From the NCBI GenBank assembly GCA_001701105.1, contig DAAI01000038.1:1-47874 (forward strand): DNA of 47,874 nt, read 5' to 3'. Under the pieces are notes generated by a model. It was not told where the DNA came from. It worked only from the letters and a program-made list of their open reading frames with translations, and did no database searches. The first letter of the stretch is position 1. Every line of letters begins with the position of its first letter. Source of the DNA: Bacteroidales bacterium GP1 (GTDB taxonomy: Bacteria; Bacteroidota; Bacteroidia; Bacteroidales; Muribaculaceae). Positions 34,908 to 47,300 of the stretch are shown piece after piece. Both the position numbers and the translations under genes were made by a program.

Positions 34908-37400
34908 TTATTTAGCTATCTTGACAGCTTTTCCGTTAACGACACGAATGTAGATGCCACCCTTTTCGGGATTAGCTACGCGGACACCCTGCAGAGTGAA
35001 CCATTCAGCGTCGGCTTCGTCAACTATTACGTTATCTATGCCGCCTACTTCTGTGATAGATGCAGTCATTGTGCTGAAATCAGCCTTGAGCAGATACGAC
35101 CCATCCGTATTAATGAAGAAGGACTTTGCACTGGCTCCGGCAGGAGCGAACACGCCTGTGGCTGTAAGGCTGAGTTCCGTGTCGGTTTCGGGAGCGAAAC
35201 GGTTGCCGGCTACATTAAGAGCGTCCCAGCTGTCGGCAAGAGCAACTGCAAATGAGAAGTATTTAGGAGCATCGGTGATGGTAATCTCAGTCGTAAACAC
35301 ATCTCCATCCTTTGTCATTGAGACACCAGTCTCGGGAGCCCAGCTGTTTCCGTTAACTTCCCCGATTACATAGAGAGTCTCGGGAGTTGCAGGAGGAGTA
35401 GGAGGTGTAAGCGTTCCGGTGAATGTCACTTTCTTGGTTTCCTTGTTGAAGGTCATGGAAACGCCGGTAGCTGTGCCGTTGAAGCCCATGTTGCTGCCTG
35501 CATCCACAGAATCGCAGTCGTATTCTGTATCCATTTCCATCTTGGTGTTCTGTGTAGTGTATCCGGGGTTCTCCTCCCAGGTAGCGCCTGTGATCTTGAA
35601 CTCAGCACCTTCTGCGAAGTCCTTGCCCTCGAATGTGTAGGTCACATTGTCGGTGGTGGTAAGTTTCCAAGCCTCGTCGCCGGGAGTCCAGCTGTTGAAC
35701 GAGCCGGTAAGGTAGAGAGGCTCTTCCGTCCATGTTTCCTTAACCGTGATTGTGGCCTGCATTGAAGCGAAATCTGCTGTCACTACATAATCACCATCTT
35801 CAGTCACCATAAATGCCTTGGCATAGTTGCCATCCTCGAAGAATTCGAAATCGGCAGGCGTTCCGACGGCCATGTTTACATCTGCGGTCGGGGCTATGCG
35901 GTTGTTATATCCGTTAAGCTGATCCCATGTGAGCTTGAGCTCCTGAACGAAGGAGAAGCCTTTGGGAGACTCTGCGGATGCTCCGTAGACGCTGATTTCG
36001 GCTGTAAATTTGTTGCCGCTCTTTTCCATTTCCACGCCGTTGCTCGGAGCCCATTCGTGGTTGCTTACCTCGCCGATTATGAAGAGGGTCGATGGCATAT
36101 CCTGAGCGGGCAATGTAATGTTACCACTGAAGGTAACTTTCTTCGTGGTCTTGTTGAATACTATCTTAAGATTATCCACTGCTCCTGCGAAACCCATATT
36201 GGTGTTCTCTCCGGCTGCCTCAGGACAATCATATTCTTTCATCAACATCTTGACATTGCTGGTGGAATATGAGGGCACATCCCAATTCGCACCCGTAATC
36301 TTGAATACCTTTCCTTCCGGAATGGCTTTGCCTTCAAGAGTGTAGGTCTCATTATCGGTAGTGGTAAATTTCCAATCGTCCTGACCGGGCACCCATGCCT
36401 GGGCTGTCATATCGCCGGTAAGATAGAGCGGCTCTTCAATGAATGGAATTTCAACCACCTCAAGCACCAGTGTGATTGCACTGATACGAACTTGTTTCTT
36501 GCCGGTGGTTGTTACATTAAACTGAAGATAGGTAGGAGCTTCAGCTCCGGAATTCAATACCCATTTGGAAGGGGCAGTACCAGTTCCGGCAGTAAAAGTG
36601 CCTAAAGCCTGAGCATCTTCGGCAACTACTTCCTGAAGGTCGTTCTGATAGCCTGAACCATTCGGTGTGAATTCCACAGACTTGATGACATAACCGGGAA
36701 GAGTTGTGAAAGCAAGATAGCCGGATGCACTGTTATAAGCACGCAACTGTGTGGATGCCCATGGGTCCTCAGCGAGTTCAGCGTCATTGTCGGTGCTTAC
36801 ATAGGCATTCTGACGATAAATTCTGGTTTTATTAGAGGTACCGGCGTTTTCTGCATTTGCGCCTTCAAGGAGAATTGCATCGGCGGCTTTCAGAGGATTG
36901 CCCATGATATTGGCAAAGTCATTCTTCTTGGAGCTATTGTCACGAACCCATTCGAATGGCGTCGCAGGAGTAAATGTCGACGGATCGCAGAAATTGTATG
37001 TCACCGTGATTCTTTCCGGTGCGACGGTGCCTGTTACGGTCAGCACCTTGGTGGAAAGGTCGAACTCGAATGTCACGTTTTCAAGCGCAGGAGTAATCTT
37101 TAGATTGCTCGAGGAGTTCGATGCAATAAGTGTCAAAGGAGTGCCCGGCACTATTACAATACCTTCCGATGCTCCGCCGAAATTGTATTGTTCGTCCCAT
37201 CCGCTGTTAGCGATCTTGAATTCACCGCTAAATTCCTCAAAAGTCTTTGTGTAGATGCCATTGTCTTTGGTCATCTTTGAGTCATCGTTTGCTTCCCACG
37301 AATTGTAAGCACCACGGATGTACAGATCCGGTTTCCCGGCCTGAATGGCGTTTGCATTAAGCAGGAGAATACTGAAAAAGACCAGTAATAGTTTTTTCAT
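34908..37400 (-). CDS. Large secreted repeat protein with SusE/F-like domains and T9SS-like tail
   Basis: An 830-aa protein with a signal peptide (about residues 1-21). The first domain begins DLYIRGAYNSWE (residue 25). Later there is an A-B-A-B duplication: A modules at about 322-433 and 559-664 (EEPLYLTGxxxxxxW ... FKITGAxW), B modules at about 436-556 and 673-787 (LFIIGEVSNHEWAPSNGVEM / LYVIGEVNGNSWAPETGVSM). These modules resemble the beta-sandwich starch-binding domains of SusE/SusF-type outer-membrane proteins, but no lipobox Cys follows the signal peptide. The end (WFTLQGVRV ... GGIYIRVVNGKAVKIAK) resembles the T9SS-type C-terminus. Likely surface-exposed, possibly glycan-binding; substrate unknown. 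Confidence 0.75.
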   Translation of the reverse strand: MKKLLLVFFSILLLNANAIQAGKPDLYIRGAYNSWEANDDSKMTKDNGIYTKTFEEFSGEFKIANSGWDEQYNFGGASEGIVIVPGTPLTLIASNSSSNLKITPALENVTFEFDLSTKVLTVTGTVAPERITVTYNFCDPSTFTPATPFEWVRDNSSKKNDFANIMGNPLKAADAILLEGANAENAGTSNKTRIYRQNAYVSTDNDAELAEDPWASTQLRAYNSASGYLAFTTLPGYVIKSVEFTPNGSGYQNDLQEVVAEDAQALGTFTAGTGTAPSKWVLNSGAEAPTYLQFNVTTTGKKQVRISAITLVLEVVEIPFIEEPLYLTGDMTAQAWVPGQDDWKFTTTDNETYTLEGKAIPEGKVFKITGANWDVPSYSTSNVKMLMKEYDCPEAAGENTNMGFAGAVDNLKIVFNKTTKKVTFSGNITLPAQDMPSTLFIIGEVSNHEWAPSNGVEMEKSGNKFTAEISVYGASAESPKGFSFVQELKLTWDQLNGYNNRIAPTADVNMAVGTPADFEFFEDGNYAKAFMVTEDGDYVVTADFASMQATITVKETWTEEPLYLTGSFNSWTPGDEAWKLTTTDNVTYTFEGKDFAEGAEFKITGATWEENPGYTTQNTKMEMDTEYDCDSVDAGSNMGFNGTATGVSMTFNKETKKVTFTGTLTPPTPPATPETLYVIGEVNGNSWAPETGVSMTKDGDVFTTEITITDAPKYFSFAVALADSWDALNVAGNRFAPETDTELSLTATGVFAPAGASAKSFFINTDGSYLLKADFSTMTASITEVGGIDNVIVDEADAEWFTLQGVRVANPEKGGIYIRVVNGKAVKIAK

Positions 37401-37573
37401 GCAGTTGATAATTAAGTTATTATGTTGATTGTATTGATAATTTCAAGCAATGAGGGCGCATTGCATCATAAGGTTAATCTGATTATCGGACTAATCTGTC
37501 AGTAAGACTGATGGGTTAGATACATCTATCTTGCCGTGTTTTAGGTCATAATGTTTTAGTTATACATTATTGA
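37401..37573. other. Non-coding stretch upstream of the repeat protein gene
   Basis: This 173-nt A/T-rich region between the tRNA and the repeat-protein gene should hold that gene's promoter and leader, but I find no good TTTG/TAnnTTTG pair, no ORF and no repeat in it. Confidence 0.4.
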
Positions 37574-37645
37574 GCGATAAACGGGGCTCGAACCCGCGAC
37601 CCTCAGCTTGGGAAGCTGATGCTCTACCAACTGAGCTACTATCGC
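37574..37645 (-). tRNA. tRNA-Gly (anticodon CCC)
   Basis: A 72-nt cloverleaf on the minus strand: acceptor GCGATAG/TTATCGC (last pair G-T), D-arm GCTC..GAGC with AGTTGGTA loop, anticodon stem TCAGC/GCTGA with loop TTCCCAA giving anticodon CCC, 5-nt variable loop GGGTC, T-arm GCGGG/CCCGT with TTCGAGC loop. No CCA is encoded. Confidence 0.95.
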
Positions 37646-37744
37646 GTTGGCTGAATCAAAATAACGCCTTCTCAAGGTAAGGGAATGGCGGCTGATTCGA
37701 CTCGCAAAATTAGCTAATATTCCTGAAATATCAAAATTAATTTT

Positions 37745-38782
37745 TTAAATGTTTTCTATGCGGTCGCCGGGAGCGTAGGAATGAGGAGCGGGCGTTCCGA
37801 GCAGGCGTCGGATGTGACGGGGATGAAGACTGTGGCCGGGGCGAACGCACCTTATATTTTCTCGCGTGAACGGTTCGCCTGCTTCTATAGGAGCAGATAC
37901 ATAAAGGCTTCTGGCCCATTGCCTGCCATCGCTTTTCCCTGCCCGGTCAAAGTCTATGCTCCCCAAAATGGCATCATATAGATCTTCCGGAATATCACCG
38001 GAGGAGGAATCATAGGCCATGTTCCTTACCGCGGCTGCCATCTCGGCAAATTCATCGGGAGTCATCGAGAAAGCCGAGTCAGGCCCCCCTAAGCCACGGT
38101 CAAGAATGAAGTGCTTTTCAATTATTGTGGCGCCCAGCGATGTGGCGACAATCGGCACTATGCTTCCCGGGGAATGGTCGGATAGCCCGACGGGTAAGCC
38201 GTATTTTTGCCTCATGGCCGGAATCATGGCGAGATTGGCATCTTCCGGACGAGCCGGGTAGGCTGAAGTGCATTTCAGTAAAGTAATGTCATGGTTTCCT
38301 TCAGAATGACACGTTTCCAATGCTTCCCGAATCTCTCTATCGGTAGCGATGCCGGTAGAAATCACCATGGGTTTACGTTTGGAAGCGGCATAGGATATGA
38401 GTTCAAGATCCATCACTTCAAATGAAGCAATCTTATAGATTGGATTCCCAAGCGATTCGAGAAGATCCACTCCTTCGCAGTCAAATGGAGAGGAAAAGCA
38501 GACAAGTCCAATTTCACGGGCCTCATTGAAAATGGCTTCATGCCATTCATAGGGAGTTCGGGCCTCCTGGTATAATTCATATAGCCAGCGGCCATCCCAA
38601 AGTCCTCCCGACAATTTAAAATCTGGAGCCTTTACATTGAGGGTGAGGGAGTCGGGAGTATAAGTCTGAATCTTGATAGCGTCGGCACCCGATTTTGCCG
38701 CCATCCTGACAGTGGCGAGAGCCGTTTCCAACGACCCTCCATGATTTGCCGACAGTTCGGCAACAATAAATGGAGTTTTCAT
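37745..38782 (-). CDS. pseI: Pseudaminic acid synthase
   Basis: PseI (NeuB family) condenses 2,4-diacetamido-2,4,6-trideoxy-L-altrose with PEP to give pseudaminic acid. The 345-aa protein has IVAELSANHGGS, the TIM-barrel core with KIQTYTPDSLTL and FDCEGVDLLESLG, the GLSDHSPG motif, EKHFILDRGLGGPDSAFSM and a C-terminal antifreeze/SAF domain (about 285-345, RSLYVSAPIEAGEPFTREN). The PseI identity over NeuB or LegI rests on the TPDSLT..F region and on the pse neighbours. It is the last gene of the operon and overlaps pseG by ATGA. Confidence 0.92.
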   Translation of the reverse strand: MKTPFIVAELSANHGGSLETALATVRMAAKSGADAIKIQTYTPDSLTLNVKAPDFKLSGGLWDGRWLYELYQEARTPYEWHEAIFNEAREIGLVCFSSPFDCEGVDLLESLGNPIYKIASFEVMDLELISYAASKRKPMVISTGIATDREIREALETCHSEGNHDITLLKCTSAYPARPEDANLAMIPAMRQKYGLPVGLSDHSPGSIVPIVATSLGATIIEKHFILDRGLGGPDSAFSMTPDEFAEMAAAVRNMAYDSSSGDIPEDLYDAILGSIDFDRAGKSDGRQWARSLYVSAPIEAGEPFTRENIRCVRPGHSLHPRHIRRLLGTPAPHSYAPGDRIENI

Positions 38783-39816
38783 AATGAAGTGAGAATCTTT
38801 CGGATTTTATCTCGTGATGCCTTGAAATCGGGAAATTCGGTAGAGAGTGGGGTATTCGATTCAATCTTCCCGCGCAACCTTGATATATCAGATGACGCCA
38901 TCCGGGTAAGTTCTCCAAGGGGATAAAAATAACCCTTCTTTACTCCCGCGGCATATACTTCGATCTGATTATCCGTGAAGTGGCCCGCCGCAATCGGCAA
39001 TTTCCGAGCAAGAGCCTCCATACATATGGTACTTGCCGGGAAAATACCCAGGCGGCACCGGTCGAAAATATCCGCGATTTCGTCGGCTCCGAGTTGGCGG
39101 TGGATTATGGTGCGGGGCATCATGTCCACATTATCGGGAAGTAGTACCGACTCACCGGCGATAACTTCAACCGGTTCTCCGGGGAATGCCTCATGGATAA
39201 TAGGCAATAACTTTCGGGTGAGCCGGAGAGGATCTGCGCCACCCATTGCCATTACGATACCCCTTCGCCGGAAGCCTCGAGGAGGGAGGCGGCGCAGGAA
39301 TGGTTTTCTTAAAAATGACCATTCAAAGCCGGAGAAATACTGTGTGTAAGGTTCCAGCGAAAATGCCTCCCTGGGCAATGGAGAAAAGCTGAAGAGCACA
39401 TCGGCAGGGAAATGGCGCGTCGGCATATCATCAATGCATATGAGAGCCTGCGACCTATTACGCACTGCAACCATATAATCCGTGGAATAGAAATAATTGT
39501 CGAGCACGGCGAGGGGAGAATTCTCTGATTCGAGAGCTTCCAGAAAAGCCATGTCGGCGGCTTCTTTCGATTCGGAGGGTAGCTGAACGAGGCTTATTCC
39601 TGCCTCATCGGCTATTTTTTTCATCCACGGCGATGGCGATCCGCCGTCTTCGTTTCGGGAATAAAGCCTGCATTCAAAAATATCCGAAAGATACCCTCCC
39701 AGAGACGACGATCTTACGAAATGGCCGAAACCTATATGTGAAGAAGCATCGGCACGCATAAGGATAACCTTGCGTGCCGAAGTAAGATAGCCGGGCTTTT
39801 CAAAGGGCGCGTACAT
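38779..39816 (-). CDS. pseG: UDP-2,4-diacetamido-2,4,6-trideoxy-L-altropyranose hydrolase
   Basis: PseG removes UDP from the nucleotide-sugar intermediate of pseudaminic acid synthesis and has a GT-B-like fold. Recognisable are RADASSHIGFGHFVRSSSL (His as the expected catalytic base), MAMGGADP near the middle, and ICMEALARKLPI and TDNQIEVYAAGV. The 345-aa reading starts at 39816, overlapping the previous gene by 17 nt; Met at 39759 (M-R-A-D-A-S) would cut into the first strand (KVILMRAD), so it is less likely. The long ATG at 39846 is not needed. Confidence 0.9.
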   Translation of the reverse strand: MYAPFEKPGYLTSARKVILMRADASSHIGFGHFVRSSSLGGYLSDIFECRLYSRNEDGGSPSPWMKKIADEAGISLVQLPSESKEAADMAFLEALESENSPLAVLDNYFYSTDYMVAVRNRSQALICIDDMPTRHFPADVLFSFSPLPREAFSLEPYTQYFSGFEWSFLRKPFLRRLPPRGFRRRGIVMAMGGADPLRLTRKLLPIIHEAFPGEPVEVIAGESVLLPDNVDMMPRTIIHRQLGADEIADIFDRCRLGIFPASTICMEALARKLPIAAGHFTDNQIEVYAAGVKKGYFYPLGELTRMASSDISRLRGKIESNTPLSTEFPDFKASRDKIRKILTSL

Positions 39817-41041
39817 AATAACGCAGTGCGTCGTCGGCGGGAGCAAATACTTCCGGAATATTGAGCCGCATCACGGGTAGTGCGCCGAGCGATGCCTCAA
39901 GTGCATTGGAAGGATTATTGGTGGAAAGCACCCGGGTGAAGACTCTCTGAAATCCCATTTGCTTCAGTTCTTCGTAGAGAGCCAGAAGGAACTTCCGGGC
40001 GTGGCCGTGACCGTGATATTCAGGGAAAAGCCAGATTCCTCTTTCCACATTTTTCTCTCCCATATTGTTTAATGTCAGAGAGCCAATAAGGACGGGGTCT
40101 TTCTCGCCCTCCCTATAATAAAGGGCGAAATAAGCCTTGTCGGGATTATTCTTCAGCGCGCGCACGAAGGCCTCGTGCTTTTCCGGCGAGATGATATTCG
40201 TGTCGAGCATCCAGCGACGGATTTTGGTATTATTCCGGCCCACGCGAAGCCGCTCACTCTCTTCCGCGCTTATAGCAGTGTAGGGGACTAAATTATATTC
40301 CCCGAAGTCGGTTGTCATATATGCCACCTTATAACTGTCGTGCAATTCTGCCTTCTTCCCTTCGGTTATTGCCAATTTGTATTTCAGTTCAGCGAGTTGC
40401 CAGTCGGTCTCGTTGTCGATGTCCTGTACATACAGGGGGGAGCGGACAATCGGAGCAGTGTTCGGCCCCCACAGGGATCCACATTCGTTAAATGCCGCCA
40501 CCTTCATAAAATAAAACTGGCCTGCGTCGTGGTATGTCTTATTCAGATCCTGCGAGCGTATATCGGTATATTCAGGCTGTCTCATCCGGAGACGGTCGTT
40601 ACCATCAATCACAAGGGCTCTCTGAATAGGATATGAATATTCCACACATGATACTGCTCCGTCGAATCCTTTTTTCAGACATTCGGCTGCCCGCTGCAGC
40701 AGCTCAGGCGATAAGAAGGGCGCGGTTGGATATATCACTGCAAAAGCACTGAACCTCAGTCCGATCTTGATATATCGGTCGAGCACCTCCCTCACTACGT
40801 CGGCCGTTGTGGCAAAGTCGTTGGCGTTATCAGCGGAGCGCATGAACGGTACGGAGGCACCGGCCTGGCGTGCTATGGCGGCTATCTTTTCGGAGTCAGT
40901 GGAGACCATGACTTCGGTAAAGAGCCCGCTGTCGATGGCTGCTCGGATAGAATATTCTATAATGGGGCGTCCAAGAAACGGCTTGATATTCTTTTCGGGG
41001 ATTCTCTTGGAGCCACCCCGCGCCGGAATAATTGCAATCAT
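39800..41041 (-). CDS. Fusion of CMP-pseudaminic acid cytidylyltransferase and N-acetyltransferase (PseF-PseH)
   Basis: A 413-aa protein with two enzymes. Residues 1-232 are a PseF/NeuA-type cytidylyltransferase (IIPARGGSKRIPEKNI with nucleotide-binding Arg/Lys, VSTDSEKIA, YPTAPFLSPELL, NKTYHDAGQFYFM), which makes CMP-pseudaminic acid. Residues about 236-413 are a GNAT acetyltransferase of PseH type (RRWMLDTNIISPEKHEAF, VLIGSLTLNNMGEKN, ERGIWLFPEYHGHGHARKFLLAL with the acetyl-CoA loop), which acetylates the C4 amino group earlier in the pathway. No separate pseF or pseH is present, so the fusion supplies both steps. It follows pseC after 6 nt. Confidence 0.88.
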   Translation of the reverse strand: MIAIIPARGGSKRIPEKNIKPFLGRPIIEYSIRAAIDSGLFTEVMVSTDSEKIAAIARQAGASVPFMRSADNANDFATTADVVREVLDRYIKIGLRFSAFAVIYPTAPFLSPELLQRAAECLKKGFDGAVSCVEYSYPIQRALVIDGNDRLRMRQPEYTDIRSQDLNKTYHDAGQFYFMKVAAFNECGSLWGPNTAPIVRSPLYVQDIDNETDWQLAELKYKLAITEGKKAELHDSYKVAYMTTDFGEYNLVPYTAISAEESERLRVGRNNTKIRRWMLDTNIISPEKHEAFVRALKNNPDKAYFALYYREGEKDPVLIGSLTLNNMGEKNVERGIWLFPEYHGHGHARKFLLALYEELKQMGFQRVFTRVLSTNNPSNALEASLGALPVMRLNIPEVFAPADDALRYYVRAL

Positions 41042-41047
41042 GGGCGT

Positions 41048-42214
41048 TCAGGATATGTCGGTTTTATCAAAAAATTTATGGATTGTCTCGATCACCCGGG
41101 TTTGGTCGTCGTAGCTAAGCGACGGGAACATCGGGAGTGAGAGGCATTCCTCGTAATATTTTTCTGCGGTCGGGCAATCGCCGGGACGTGAACCCAGATT
41201 CCGGTAGTAAGGCATGAGATGAAGGGGAACATAATGAATCTGGGCCAAAATACCATGCTGGTGCAGGTAATCATATAGTTCTTTCCTATGTGGCGTCCGG
41301 ATTACGTAGAGGTGAAAGGCATGATAAATGTCTCTCTCTCTGAATGGCGTGACAAGGCCGGGGATGCTGGCCAGTTCCCGGTCGTATCTTTCGGCAATCT
41401 CATTTCGGCGCTTTAATCCTTCATCGGCACGCTTTAGCTGGGATAGGCCGAGAGCGGCCTGAAAATCTGTGAGTCGATAGTTGAATCCGAGTTCCTGCAT
41501 TTCATAGTACCATCCGCCGTCGTTTTTTTCAAGGCGTGCAGGATCCTTGGTGATTCCGTGAGTACGGAACAGCCGCAGACGCTCAATTATTTCCGGGCGT
41601 CTTGCTGTCACCATCCCTCCCTCTCCCGTGGCGATGTGCTTGACAGGATGGAATGAGAAGACAGTGGCATCCGCATAGAGGCAATCGCCGGCCTTCGAGA
41701 CTTCGGCCCCATATCTACGGGACGCGCCCGGAGCGTGGCAGGCATCTTCGATCACCCATAGTCCATATCGGTCGGCTATGTCCCGCAGGCGTTTCCCATC
41801 TACGGGATATCCGGCAAAATCCACTATTACCACGCCGGCGAATGTGCCGGGCGGATTCGACTGAAGTTTTTCCTCGAGCTTGTCAAGGTCCAGAAGGAAA
41901 GTGTAGGGATCAATGTCGCAGAACTCTATATCTCCTCCGCAGAAGCGTATGCAATTGGCAGAGGCGGCAAAGGTGATTGGAGTGACTATCACTTTCTGTC
42001 CCGGCTTCACTCCAAGAGCTTTTGCTGCAATGTGCAGGCCGGCCGTGGCATTGCTTACGGCCACGCCTTCCGGAGCATTCACATAGTCGGCAAACGCACG
42101 CTCAAAGAGAGCGATACGCGGCCCTTGGGTCAGATAATCACTCTGCAACGCCTCTACCACTGCCTTGATATCCTCTTTCGTGATATGCTGGCGGCCATAA
42201 GGGATTGGGTTCAC
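41048..42214 (-). CDS. pseC: UDP-4-amino-4,6-dideoxy-N-acetyl-beta-L-altrosamine transaminase
   Basis: PseC is a PLP-dependent DegT/DnrJ-family aminotransferase, the second step of pseudaminic acid synthesis. The 388-aa protein has IPYGRQHITKEDIKAVVEAL, AVSNATAGLHIAAKAL, the Asp in VIEDACHAPGA, and the Schiff-base lysine in FSFHPVKHIATGEGG. It overlaps pseB by ATGA. Confidence 0.93.
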   Translation of the reverse strand: MNPIPYGRQHITKEDIKAVVEALQSDYLTQGPRIALFERAFADYVNAPEGVAVSNATAGLHIAAKALGVKPGQKVIVTPITFAASANCIRFCGGDIEFCDIDPYTFLLDLDKLEEKLQSNPPGTFAGVVIVDFAGYPVDGKRLRDIADRYGLWVIEDACHAPGASRRYGAEVSKAGDCLYADATVFSFHPVKHIATGEGGMVTARRPEIIERLRLFRTHGITKDPARLEKNDGGWYYEMQELGFNYRLTDFQAALGLSQLKRADEGLKRRNEIAERYDRELASIPGLVTPFRERDIYHAFHLYVIRTPHRKELYDYLHQHGILAQIHYVPLHLMPYYRNLGSRPGDCPTAEKYYEECLSLPMFPSLSYDDQTRVIETIHKFFDKTDIS

Positions 42215-43233
42215 TTCACTTCAAAATTTGGGTCAACAAATTCCTTTATCTTCTTGCGCATTGTTTCCACGGTCTCCCATTCTGTGTTTTTATCGGAAGA
42301 ATAGTGGAATCCATCAGGCACAGGTTTCCCGTTATGATGAGAGGTGTATTCCTCCCTCGTATGCTGGAACGACACGGAGGGGAGGATGGCGTAGTATGGG
42401 CCGATGTCAATCGTATTCAATGCATCGGTGGCTGTAATCATCTCCTCATGGAGCTTCTCGCCCGGGCGGATTCCCACTTCAATCTGCGGTAATTCCGGAG
42501 CAATGGCCGTGGCTACATCCTTGATATGATAGGAAGGAATCTTAGGAATAAATATTTCCCCACCGAGATGATGCTCTATGGCCCAAAGCACAAGATCCAC
42601 TCCCGCCTGCAGGGAAATGTTGAAGCGCGTCATGCGCATATCGGTAATAGGCAACTCTTTAGCTCCTGAATCACGCTTTGCTATGAAGAAAGGAATCACG
42701 GAGCCTCGCGAGCCCATCACATTGCCGTATCTCACAACGGAGAACCTTACGGGATTATTCCCCTTGATATTATTGGCTGCTGTAAACAGTTTGTCGCTTG
42801 TCAACTTTGTAGCGCCATAAAGATTGATCGGGGCGCACGCCTTGTCGGTAGAGAGTGCCACCACATGTTTCACTCCGGTCTCCAAGGCGGCGTTGATCAC
42901 ATTCTGGGCACCGTTGACATTCGTCTTGATGCACTCCTCCGGGTTATATTCTGCGGTATCGACCTGCTTGATGGCCGCTGCATGAATAATTACGTCGATT
43001 CCCTGGCATGCGCGTTTCAGGCGCTCGCCATCGCGTACGTCGCCGATGAAGAACCGTAGCTGCGGATACTTCTCGTGAGGATATTTCTGCTTCAGCTCAA
43101 ATTGCTTCAGCTCATCGCGTGAATATATAACGATGCGGCGTACGTCGGGGTATCTTTTCAGGATAGTCTCAATGAATTTCTTCCCGAAACTCCCAGTGCC
43201 TCCCGTGATCAGCACTGACTTATTGTTCAGCAT
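42211..43233 (-). CDS. pseB: UDP-N-acetylglucosamine 4,6-dehydratase (inverting)
   Basis: PseB starts the pseudaminic acid pathway by dehydrating and C5-inverting UDP-GlcNAc. The 340-aa SDR enzyme has GGTGSFG at the NAD site, IYSRDELKQFELKQKYP, HAAAIKQVD, and the ST DKA / YGATK active-site region (STDKACAPINLYGATKL). First of the five pse genes; it begins 18 nt after the GYF/dispanin gene and has no visible promoter of its own. Confidence 0.95.
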   Translation of the reverse strand: MLNNKSVLITGGTGSFGKKFIETILKRYPDVRRIVIYSRDELKQFELKQKYPHEKYPQLRFFIGDVRDGERLKRACQGIDVIIHAAAIKQVDTAEYNPEECIKTNVNGAQNVINAALETGVKHVVALSTDKACAPINLYGATKLTSDKLFTAANNIKGNNPVRFSVVRYGNVMGSRGSVIPFFIAKRDSGAKELPITDMRMTRFNISLQAGVDLVLWAIEHHLGGEIFIPKIPSYHIKDVATAIAPELPQIEVGIRPGEKLHEEMITATDALNTIDIGPYYAILPSVSFQHTREEYTSHHNGKPVPDGFHYSSDKNTEWETVETMRKKIKEFVDPNFEVK

Positions 43234-43251
43234 TCGGAATTCTATTATAGA

Positions 43252-43848
43252 TTATACATTATATAGAGTGGAGAAGGCTCCGGCCATACCGCTAATCACT
43301 AAGATTATCGTGCCGATCAGTCCAATCCCGGCAATCGCAAACGATATAATCGTCATTGTCTTGGCCGAGGAATTGGCGGCGTCGCCTTCAAGTTGCATCT
43401 GGCGGGCGTAATAATCGTTGGCCTTATTGGCCTGAACAATGCCAATAATCGAGAACACCAGCCCGATGCAACTGCAGAAGCAATTGAGCACGGTCGATAC
43501 TATTGCCCATGGAAGCCAGTTGGTATGGGGGATCGGGCTAAGATAGCCACGGCCTCCCATGGGGTCGTAGGCATTCTGCGGGTTCTGATATCCGGATTGG
43601 GGATTCGGGCCGCCGGCTGCCGGATCCTGATAGGGGCGAGAGTACGGTTCGTTGTATCCTCTTCCGGTGTAAGGCCTGGGGCCCCGCTGCACGAACAAAT
43701 CGGATAGATCCGCTACGGTAGAAGCCTTTACCCAGTCGGGCATCCCTTCTCTCCATACGAAGGTGTCCGGTGTTAGGCCGCGCGACATCAATTCCTCCTT
43801 ATAGAAGGGGCCTGCCTGCGAGCCATTGATTATCATGAAATATTGCAT
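43252..43848 (-). CDS. GYF_2 and dispanin (CD225)-type membrane protein
   Basis: A 198-aa protein. Residues 1-50 form a GYF_2 (DUF4339) domain (FMIINGSQAGPFYKEEL ... FVWREGMPDWVKAS). A Pro/Tyr/Gly-rich linker (about 55-105) follows, then a CD225/dispanin-like region with two membrane helices (about 110-135 and 165-190, with NCFCSCIGLVFSIIGIVQANKANDYY between), ending in the outer segment. This combination is known in bacterial genomes but its function is not established. It lies between secA (30-nt gap) and pseB (18-nt gap), same strand. Confidence 0.8.
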   Translation of the reverse strand: MQYFMIINGSQAGPFYKEELMSRGLTPDTFVWREGMPDWVKASTVADLSDLFVQRGPRPYTGRGYNEPYSRPYQDPAAGGPNPQSGYQNPQNAYDPMGGRGYLSPIPHTNWLPWAIVSTVLNCFCSCIGLVFSIIGIVQANKANDYYARQMQLEGDAANSSAKTMTIISFAIAGIGLIGTIILVISGMAGAFSTLYNV

Positions 43849-43878
43849 ATATCTATGGTATTAAGGAGAAGTTAGGTA

Positions 43879-47250
<3,372 letters not shown>

Positions 47251-47300
47251 CTTGTCCTATCTAAATTCTAATTTAAGGCCGGAGGTCAGGCCGGAGGGTG

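Noticed and set aside
37574..37645. tRNA-Gly as an integration site for a pse genomic island
   Set aside because: No repeated copy of the tRNA 3' end and no integrase gene were found, and the pse genes do not look different in composition from their neighbours.
37646..37744. Terminator for the pse operon between pseI and the tRNA
   Set aside because: Only a weak 5-bp AT repeat (ATATT/AATAT) and imperfect direct repeats (GGCTGAATC, GGCTGATTC) occur; none is convincing.
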